Of a DNA stretch of 64,000 nucleotides, positions 56,840 through 64,000 are shown in pieces. The notes under the pieces were generated by a model. That model saw only the letters and a program-made list of their open reading frames with translations. It ran no database searches and had not been told where the DNA came from. Both the position numbers and the translations under genes were made by a program. Position 1 is the stretch's first letter, and every line of letters begins with the position of its first letter. The stretch spans positions 21,508,001 through 21,572,000 of the forward strand of contig CP136897.1 in the NCBI GenBank assembly GCA_034359265.1. The letters are read 5' to 3'. The stretch comes from Canna indica (taxonomy: Eukaryota > Streptophyta > Magnoliopsida > Zingiberales > Cannaceae).

Positions 56840-57399
56840 ATGGATCAGGTGGGGCAAGCTGCAGGCCAAGCTCAGGTGAGCAATATTTTCAGTTTCAAAC
56901 TTTCAATCAATAAATAATTACAATGTCTTTTCTTTTACTGCCAATGGTTTTACTTTTCCTTGTGATGTTTAGGCAAAGAAGGATCAAGTGATGAGCCAAG
57001 CATCTGAATCCTGCCAACAAGGTCAGCAACAAGCAGGAGGATTCCTTCAGCAGGTAATATATATATACCACCAAAAACTGAAACAGAATCGAACTCCAAT
57101 TCCAGTTGAAAAATGGAATTCAATGGAGTTTTTTGTCGTCGTAGGAAATCAGTAACGGATGAACTCGTTAACTGTGGATCCATTTTTTTGAACAGACTGG
57201 AAACCAAATGATGGACATGGCACAAGGGGCTGGGGATCAAGTGAAGAACCTGGCACAAGGGGCTGGGGATCAAGTGAAGAGCTTGGCCCAAGGAGCTGGT
57301 GATCAAATGAGGAACATGGCACAAGGAGCTGCTGGGGTTGTCAAGAATGTTGTGGGCACAGGAGGAAGCAACACCAACACCCCCAGCTCTACTACTTGA
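56840..57399 (+). CDS. KIN2-like LEA/stress protein, gene C (106 aa, 3 exons)
   Basis: Exons are 56840-56875, 56973-57053 and 57196-57399 (67 codons plus TGA). Introns are 97 and 142 bp, GT...AG. The product starts MDQVGQAAGQAQ, then AKKDQVMSQASESCQQGQQQ. Exon 3 carries four 11-residue units in series (TGNQMMDMAQG, AGDQVKNLAQG, AGDQVKSLAQG, AGDQMRNMAQG), then AAGVVKNVVGTGG and a Ser/Thr/Asn tail. It is hydrophilic, with no transmembrane segment or signal peptide. It is the longest and most regularly repeated of the three paralogues. A cytosolic LEA-type protective role is inferred from the family. A minus-strand frame (56950-57324) is a shadow. Confidence 0.9.
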
Positions 57400-57799
57400 A
57401 CAAATTAACTCTTGATTAATATATATTCAGTCTGCAGCTCTCATTTTGTTTGAGCACTATTTGAGGTGGTCAGTCCTTTTTTATTCTATTGTTGGCTTAA
57501 TAATTAATCTATATATGTTAGGAAATGGAGAGTCTTCAGCTTCATCATGGTCTGTGTAATTTAGTGGTTATCCTCTTTGGATAAATTGCCAATAAAATTT
57601 TCAATTGAATTGCATTTTCTGGTACAGCTTAAAATGTGATTGCAGTGACCAAGTGGTTCAAGTGTATTTCTTTCCCGGCACTATTTGTTGTCGATTGCAT
57701 TGAATCAGTATAGTTAGTGATTAATATGCATCACAAAGAGAAAGTAATTATCTCACATTTGAAAATTACAAGAAGGTAGATGTATTTTATAAACACTCA
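57400..57799. other. 3' flank of gene C
   Basis: 3' UTR and AT-rich sequence up to the Harbinger element. No gene. Confidence 0.5.
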
Positions 57800-58599
57800 G
57801 GCGCGTTTGTTTCACATGATAGGATTTCAATCGGATAGAAATTCAGTTAAAATTAATCAGGGTAATAATCTCGTGGGATAAGCTTATATCTTATTCGGCA
57901 TTCGTTGAAATCTCGGATAAGAAGATTGGCTAAGGCAAGATTTCCATATCCTATGTTTGTGTTGGCTCAGGATAAAATGGTCGGATATTAATATTTAATA
58001 CTTAAATTTGATTTTACCAACTAATCACTTTCAAAATTGAAGTTAAATAATTGTTTCAATATAATAATAAGAAAATTTTGACAAAATATGCCTAAAAACT
58101 GAATTAAAATTGACTTATCACAGTATGTATTCATGGAAAGAATATAGATTCATATATATCAAAAAAAAATATAAGAACACAAATGAGCGTGCACCATAAA
58201 TAATTATCTATCACGTTCCAAAATACTAGGTATTAATCCATAATTCAAAATATATAATCTTATCAAATCTATAACAAGAAATGCAACAATATCAGTCTCA
58301 TGTCCAAAAAATATAACTCAAAATTTATTATTTTTGGTGCTAACGCGCTCATTATCTAGAATGGAATTTAAATATTGAAGCTTGTCTTCAACACTTTGCA
58401 TCACATTAAAAATCAGAAGATTATCATCGTGTGTCCCCAAGTAGCGAGTAAGAAAAATGACATCCATCTAATCTCTAATTTGAAGTTTCTTCAACTCATC
58501 ATGAATTTTTTTTTCATCTTTTCCAACTCCTTGCCTTGACCAAATTGGTTGGACAACACCACTAAATTTTTAGATATATCTCCCATATCCATAACGTCT

Positions 58600-59252
58600 C
58601 TTTTTTCGCCCTTGGCGAGTCATACTACTTGATGCTGTCGCATTAATCAAATATGGAGAATCCATTACCTCCACATCATCTCTTACTTTAACCTCCTCCT
58701 CGTCCAGCCTTTCAACTGCATCTACAGCGTCTCAACATTAACACTGGTTGCTCGATCCTCGCCGAAGACTACTGAAAGTTTTTCATAATAAGGAAAAGAC
58801 TTATTTTTCAAAATCCTAGCATCTGCATCCTTCTGCATAAAAATAAATTGTTCATAGTTAACTTTTATACATAAATATATATATAATTTATTAAAAACAA
58901 TTAAATTATACCTTCAAATATTCTTCCCATACACCTTCTTCAGCTATTACACATTTGCGTTCTAAATCCCATCTGAAGCCTGATTGGTTTAACATATCAT
59001 ATACTATATTGAATTGTTTTTTCATAATTTTCAACTTTGATTCAATGTGTGGATTAGCTCGTATCCCACATCCTGGATATACACTTTGTATTCGTTTTTC
59101 AATCTCTCCAAACATCCTTGGCCTAAATCTATTATCACTTTTCCATCCAGCATTAACAAGATCTTATAAAATATCAATAAAAAAGTCCTCTTCTTGTTTT
59201 GTCCAAACACATCTATCGCGAGTCTTCTTAGTTTGATTGTTTGAGCAATCCA
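58600..59252 (-). pseudogene. Harbinger Myb/SANT-like protein (ORF1), broken
   Basis: The start near 59252 reads MDCSNNQTKKTRDRCVWTKQ, then EEDFFIDIL and a stop, and continues DLVNAGWKSDNRFRPRMFGE to GFRWDLERKC (about 58970). This is the Myb/SANT-like domain of plant Harbinger ORF1 products. After a gap that may be an intron, a second block (ILKNKSFPYYEKLSVVFGED, about 58820-58760) matches the region after that domain in the family. In the family this protein helps the transposase bind DNA and enter the nucleus. The in-frame stop near 59168 indicates decay. Confidence 0.75.
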
Positions 59253-59473
59253 TCTATCCTAATAAAGCATTGTAAATTAATCAACATTTTAGCAATTCAA
59301 AATATTAAAACCATAAATTTCAACCATCATAACCTCAACATTTTTAGATTTTAAATTTAAAAATTTCAGCATCAATCGCATTATTTAATATCACTTTACA
59401 ACCAAGTAGAACTGATAGAAATTATAAAAAACAATAAATTTGAAGAGTTCAAGTAGCAAGTATAATTCATAAA

Positions 59474-59945
59474 TCAATTGTTAACTCTCCACTCATTATA
59501 CATATCATTTGCTAGCTTCTCACGGAATTCAGTCCAATGAGGTGATGTCTCTACACTACTTATGGCATCAATATCATCGCCATTGATATGATCATTACTT
59601 TCCTCTATATGACTTAATTGCACCTCGAAAAAATATAAACTCATTTCTCTCCTAATGAAATTATGTAAAAGACAACATGCAATAATTATTTTATTTTGTA
59701 CCGTGATTGAATAAAATGATGGACTTCTAAGAATAGCCCAACGCATCTTTAGAAGTCTAAAACATCTTTCTATCATGTTCCTAGCTAATTAATGAATGAC
59801 GCATGTTAAAAAGCTCGTGCGGTGTTGATGGAGCTCTGGAATCTTCTCCCCGACCATTCTGATAAATGGTATCTCGTCGATCTATATGGTGCAAGAAATC
59901 CCTCTCCATTAGTATAACCAGCATCCACTATGTAATAGTTTCCTA
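59474..59945 (-). pseudogene. HARBI1-like DDE transposase, C-terminal part
   Basis: The minus strand reads NYYIVDAGYTNGEGFLAPYR at about 59935-59880, containing the second catalytic Asp region. Two or more stops lie near 59800-59780. It continues with MIERCFRLLKMRWAILRSPS (59776 on), which holds the catalytic Glu region, then IIACCLLHNFIRREM and an acidic tail ending at 59474. The N-terminal half with the first catalytic Asp is not found between 59945 and 61200, so the nuclease is both truncated and interrupted. Confidence 0.82.
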
Positions 59946-60549
59946 AAACAAAAATGAAGATTCATATTAGAAGTTTCTTTTATAAGGAGTCCAACACATC
60001 TAATTATGATTTCAATTTTCATGACTTACAAATGGGGACTTTTAATCTATAAGGACTTATGATGTAATTTTTCATAAGGACTTACAAAATGAACTCACAT
60101 GCTGCAAATCCTTGCTCAACCAAACAAACCCTAAAGAAAAGGGATTACCAAAAACAAAAAGGTGAGGAACACCAAAAGCAGTGATTTATTGATTGCCAAG
60201 TTTGATATCTCTGTTGCAAACATATTGCAATTCTGAATCCAAACTGATAAGGTTCAAAGGACTATTGTACTCTGCATGCCATACTTTTCTTAAACAAAGG
60301 GAAGCAAATATCTACTTACTCAGCTGGTAGAGCAATCCAACCCACACAACAAACAATTTCTTTTGCCCTAAATCTTCCTACAATAAACATGTTTCATGTT
60401 CTACTAATAGTAATTATCACTATCAAGAAAATCTAAGTCAAGAAGAAGCTCGTGCGAAGAGCTGCAACAACATTAATTTCTTACCGTGTCCCTTAAGGAA
60501 AAAAGGGAGGTGAAATCAAACTAACATCTACACGTTTCGAGGGTGATGA

Positions 60550-60950
60550 GCCAAATATTTCTCGTATTTCTCCTCTCTTTTCTTCTTCTCCTTCTGTTCC
60601 TCTTCCTCTTCTCCTCCTTCTCCTCCTTCTTCTCTTATGTTCCCTTCACCTGGAAGCTTTCAATTTGTTAAAATACACAATGTGGATCAATTAATAGTCA
60701 ACAAAAAAACATCAGTGAAGAGCGAGTGGTCAATGAATTAAGAGTGCACGATCAGTGAAGAGCGCGCGAGGTGAGGCGAGCCAGGGAAGCGACCATCCTA
60801 ATGAGAAGAAGAGATTGCTTGTGAGTGCACGCAAGCCTGGCACGAGCAGTGAAGGGAACAAAGGAGAAGGAGGAAGAGGAGAAGAGGAAGAGAAAGAAGT
60901 AAAAGAGGGAGAAGAAGAGAAGGGAGCAATAGGAGAAACACGCATCTGTT
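60550..60950. repeat. Inverted pyrimidine / purine tract pair
   Basis: A C/T-only stretch (about 60562-60638, CTTCTTCTCCTTCTGTTCCTC and similar) and a G/A stretch (about 60855-60945, GGAGAAGGAGGAAGAGGAG and similar) are inverted relatives that also share TTCCCTTCACC / AGTGAAGGGAA at their facing edges. They lie in the non-coding half of the Harbinger element. Small frames here are low-complexity. Confidence 0.6.
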
Positions 60951-61359
60951 AGCAGAGGATAAATGAGGCGGAGAAGAGGAATTTACCGTGTATGCCGCCG
61001 TCGTGGCTCGGATGAGGAGAAGAAGCTGTCCGCCGCCGCTGCTCGGATGAGGGGAAGAAGGAAAGCAATTCGGAATCGAGAGAGCACTTAGATGAGGAGA
61101 AGAAGAGATGCTTTGTTCGCAATAGTATAAAGTCTATCGAGTTTCGAGAGAGGCGCGTTCGAGATTGAAGCCGTCGTATGAGAATAAGTCTGTGGTTTTT
61201 AATTCCCACCTCCCGATGGAAGATACCTATATCCCGTTTGAATTGGAATTAAATCCCATGTTTATCCGAATTTTTTAAATCCAAGACATAATCAAACATG
61301 TGATAGGAATTGGCAAATCCTATCCCACACTGAATTCCCATGAAACAAACGTGTCATTA

Positions 61360-61572
61360 GTGTTTGTTTGCTTCATAGGATTAAGGGAGATAGGATAAGA
61401 TATCGATTTGAATCCATTATTTGTTTAGTGCATTGATTAGAAAAAATAGGATTAGAATAATATAAAATTAATATGATATCCGATGTACACCAGATTTAAA
61501 AGATTCATATTCAATCATCTCATATTTATTAGCCAATCATATCCTATCATATCCAATGAAGCAAACATACCA
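61360..61572. mobile_element. Harbinger MITE, tandem copy 1 (213 bp)
   Basis: It begins GTGTTTGTTTGCTTCATAGG and ends GAAGCAAACATACCA. Flanked by TTA at 61357-61359 and 61573-61575. The interior contains GATATCCGATGTACACCAG. Confidence 0.82.
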
Positions 61573-61575
61573 TTA

Positions 61576-61773
61576 GAGCATGTTTGCTTCATAGGATAAG
61601 GGAGGATAGGATAGGGAATGGATTAATATTCATTGTTTGTTTAGTGCATGTATTAGAAAAAATATGAATAGAAGATTATTTATATCCGATGTACACCAGA
61701 TTTAAAAAATTCATATCTAATCCTCCCTTATTTATTATCCAATCATTTCCTATCCAACGAAACAAATATACCA
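61576..61773. mobile_element. Harbinger MITE, tandem copy 2 (198 bp)
   Basis: It begins GAGCATGTTTGCTTCATAGG and ends CGAAACAAATATACCA. Flanked by TTA at 61573-61575 (shared with copy 1) and 61774-61776. Confidence 0.82.
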
Positions 61774-61776
61774 TTA

Positions 61777-61990
61777 TTGTACACCTCGAACTAAAGTGAA
61801 TTGGACTTCTTGGAGGGAGACAAAAGTTGACTATGAATTAATATAATAATTTATAATCAAAGATGAGCACTTGGGCACTTGGTATATGAAAAGTTGTATG
61901 TTTAAAACACCCAAGGTATTATTATAAATACCGGTCTCTCCAAAATAATGGAAATATGTTCTTCTAGAAATACTGCTTAAAAACTATAAA
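61777..61990. other. Short intergenic stretch
   Basis: No feature is recognised before the copia-derived sequence. Confidence 0.4.
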
Positions 61991-62990
61991 TGTGTTCTTG
62001 GGTGAAAAATCAGATTTGTTGTTTGAATTTTTTCTTTTCGTCTTTATAAAATCCTTGAGGAATTCTATCATCAAACTCAGCAGCAACATAAGTGGGGGCA
62101 CAAATTCCTTAAGGATAGTACACACTATCAAAGCCTTTGATCAATTTTCATTTTCTACTACTTTTTTAATAACAATCTTAAGGAATTTAAGATTACAACG
62201 GAGGCAACTGCTTTTGATTCGTTTTCAACAAGATGTTGAATATGGAGATGTTCAAATTGGACCGTTTTGATGGCAACAAATTTACTCGTTGGAAAGACAA
62301 GTTGTAAACTTGGAATTGCATATTTGCGAGTTCAGATCTTCCTGCAATTCCAAAACCATTTGATAAGAATACTAATGAGATCAAGGCATCTTGCAGGAGG
62401 ATGAAGTTCGATGTGGAGGTTTTATCTTAAACTCTCTTTCTGATCATTTGTATGATTTATTTCGTCCTATCAAATCACCACAAGAAATATATCTGGAAAG
62501 CTTTCAAGAATAAATATACCTTTAAAAAACAAGGCACTTATAGATTTTTTAGTATGAAATTCTTTGAATTTCAAATGATAGATGAAAAAACTGTCATGGA
62601 TCAAGTTGATGAATTATTATTGATGATTTCTAGACTCAATGATTTAAAATACATGTGTCTAAATCTCTTCAAGTGGCTGCTATAATTGTAAAATTACAAA
62701 CCACTTGGAATGATTATAGAAAGAAATTATTACACACATCTAAAGATTTCACAATAGACCAACTCATAAAGTATATACAAATTGAAGAGGAAACTCGTAT
62801 TAGTGAAAATAAATTTGCTTTTGAGTATGGTTATAAAGTGAATTATGTTGAGTATAATAAAGTAAATAATAATTCTTGAAAGATATTAATAAGTCTGAAA
62901 ATAGGAGAAAAGTTGGTGATATTTCAAATGAAAATTCTTCTAACAAGAAAAACAAGTGTTGTATTTTTTGTGGCAAAAAATGACAGTTTA
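61991..62990 (+). pseudogene. Copia Gag remnant (Tork/TNT1-like)
   Basis: An LTR-like or leader piece (about 62000-62180, with GGGGGCACAAATTCCTTAAGG) precedes a start near 62233 (MEMFKLDRFDGNKFTRWKDK), then a stop. Later blocks FFEFQMIDEKTVMDQVDELL (about 62560-62620), AAIIVKLQTTWNDYRKKLLH (about 62680) and FTIDQLIKYIQIEEETR (62750-62800) match the UBN2 region of copia Gag, in shifted frames with several stops. A broken zinc knuckle (CCIFCGKK, stop) lies near 62960. No pol follows in the window. Confidence 0.75.
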
Positions 62991-64000
62991 AGAAAGAATA
63001 CCAATTGGAACTGCAACATGAATCGAAGTTGGCCTTGAATTAGGGTCTTAATCAAAGTTGGCCTTGAATCGTGGTTAGAATCACTGAAATCATTTGATTC
63101 CAATCATTGCGACTCGAATCGCAGAATCAACAATTGAAAGCTTCCAAATTCGGGCGAGTCGTTGCCGGGTCTGACTCGGATCCATTTGCGACCCAAACTT
63201 AATTTCACTTAAATTTACTGTCTTTTTTTCAGTTTTTGACAATAGTCTTCACTCTTTAGGACTCGTGGAACTTTTGGGTTGATGAATCATTATATTTATT
63301 AGGTTAATTATCATGATATATAGACATGTAGTTTTGAGTCTTATGAGTATTTTGTTCGCATCATAGTATACATTTTTAAAATTATATTTTTTAAGTTGTG
63401 TTTTGAATCATATGATTCAATACGATTCACGATTTGAATCTCGATTTGACAACTATGCAAATAAGAACTAAAACCAATAACCATTATTAAAAATAAAACA
63501 TAACAAACCACTAAGAAAAATGCTTATGTTGTTCCTAAGATTATTTGTTCTATCTTGGAAGTGAATAATAAAAGGACAATTTTCATGCCTAAGGATCAGA
63601 TAAGTCTGGTCTGGTACGGTGTCTCTCTTGATCAGGTGCAACTCCGACGAGGGACCTGCAAAAGATATTCCGACGCTCAAGTCAGTAGGTATTCGAGGTG
63701 GATGTAATTGAAATTTGAACTTAGGTTACATGAGACATGCCGTGTCGGTATTTATTGCAAGTGGAGGTAATGATGTCGCCCAATAATCTCGCAGGGATAT
63801 TGCTCGAAATGTGCCGAGATTGATCACGGAGATGTCGGACTCGTAATGGCGTATCTCACGTAATTAAGGAGGACGTGGGTGTCCTTGTATGACCGGATGG
63901 AACCCCCGGGAGGAACCATTTGATCTGACTATCTGAGCAAGAAAGTGAACTACTATAGATGATAAGAAGTTGCACAAATTGCATATTTTGAAAGTGCTAC
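62991..64000. other. Unassigned transposon-like sequence at right edge
   Basis: The part at 63010-63460 has inverted words around TTGAATCG and CGATTTGAATCTCGATTTGACA, as in a MITE or short repeat element. The part from about 63590 (AGTCTGGTCTGGTACGG, CCGACGCTCAAGTCAGTAGG) looks like the start of an LTR or another repeat that continues past the window. No protein domain is visible. Confidence 0.35.

Larger units (their letters stand above)
57800..61356 (-). mobile_element. PIF/Harbinger transposon, decayed
   Basis: The left end is GGCGCGTTTGTTTCACATGA. The right end is the complement of TGACACGTTTGTTTCATGGG, followed by TTA (61357-61359), the usual Harbinger target. The left flank does not show TTA. 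Two minus-strand gene remnants, a Myb-like protein and a HARBI1-like nuclease, are the standard pair of this superfamily. Confidence 0.78.

Noticed and set aside
56629..56913. Frame of 94 codons over the gene C promoter and exon 1
   Set aside because: It is in a different frame from the conserved MDQVGQAAGQAQ start, crosses the TATA region and runs into intron 1.
60730..60952. Ser/Pro- and Glu/Lys-rich frames
   Set aside because: They come from the pyrimidine/purine tracts in the Harbinger element.

Overview
This window is nuclear DNA from a flowering plant. The evidence is an R2R3-MYB exon fragment, spliced genes for small LEA/KIN2-like stress proteins, and plant-type transposons of nearly every class (CACTA, hAT with BED finger, MULE, PIF/Harbinger, Sirevirus-type copia, chromovirus gypsy, L1-type LINE). 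The species cannot be fixed from the sequence. I saw no rRNA or tRNA gene.

The only convincingly intact host genes are three paralogues on the + strand, each with three exons: A (19066-19511), B (45950-46459) and C (56840-57399). They encode 72, 101 and 106 aa hydrophilic proteins. Exons 1 and 2 are the same length in all three (12 and 27 codons). Exon 3 has grown in B and C by copying an 11-residue motif. All three share a core promoter. They look like an old tandem array pushed apart by transposons. A truncated MYB exon (319-418) is the only other host-gene trace.

Region by region: 1-2500 holds a CACTA terminus, a degenerate tandem repeat and a 339 bp CACTA-type MITE. 2517-6403 is a dead BED-finger hAT element. 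7865-18743 is a four-level nest: a MITE-like element split by a MULE (8216-18388), which holds a hAT MITE and a Sirevirus-type solo LTR, itself split five bases inside its edge by a solo LTR of a TGTCAC...TTACA family. After gene A come a dead LINE (minus strand) and a second TGTCAC solo LTR (24417-27220) carrying an array of covarying hairpins. A third TGTCAC copy (about 27440-45201) is split by a 15.2 kb Sirevirus-like copia element (29496-44698). That element is split in turn, inside pol, by a related element with gag but no pol (32664-39949). Gene B follows. A gypsy chromovirus (47146-53954) sits in a hAT MITE (47114-54456). A twin of the CACTA MITE and an uninterrupted copy of the 7865 MITE precede gene C. 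A decayed Harbinger element with two TTA-flanked MITEs (57800-61776) and a broken copia gag (62000-62990) end the window.

The nesting is supported by matching target-site duplications (TSDs): AAA, CTC, ACATAAAG/ATATAAAG, ACTTCAAG/ACTTTATG, TGTTG, GATTG/AATTG, ACAAT, CAAGA, TACTC, CCTAC, CATCTAAC, TTA and TAA. The coding regions of the mobile elements carry stops, frameshifts or catalytic-residue changes. The exception is the gag of the pol-less element, which is open over 310 codons. All similarity judgements were made by eye.
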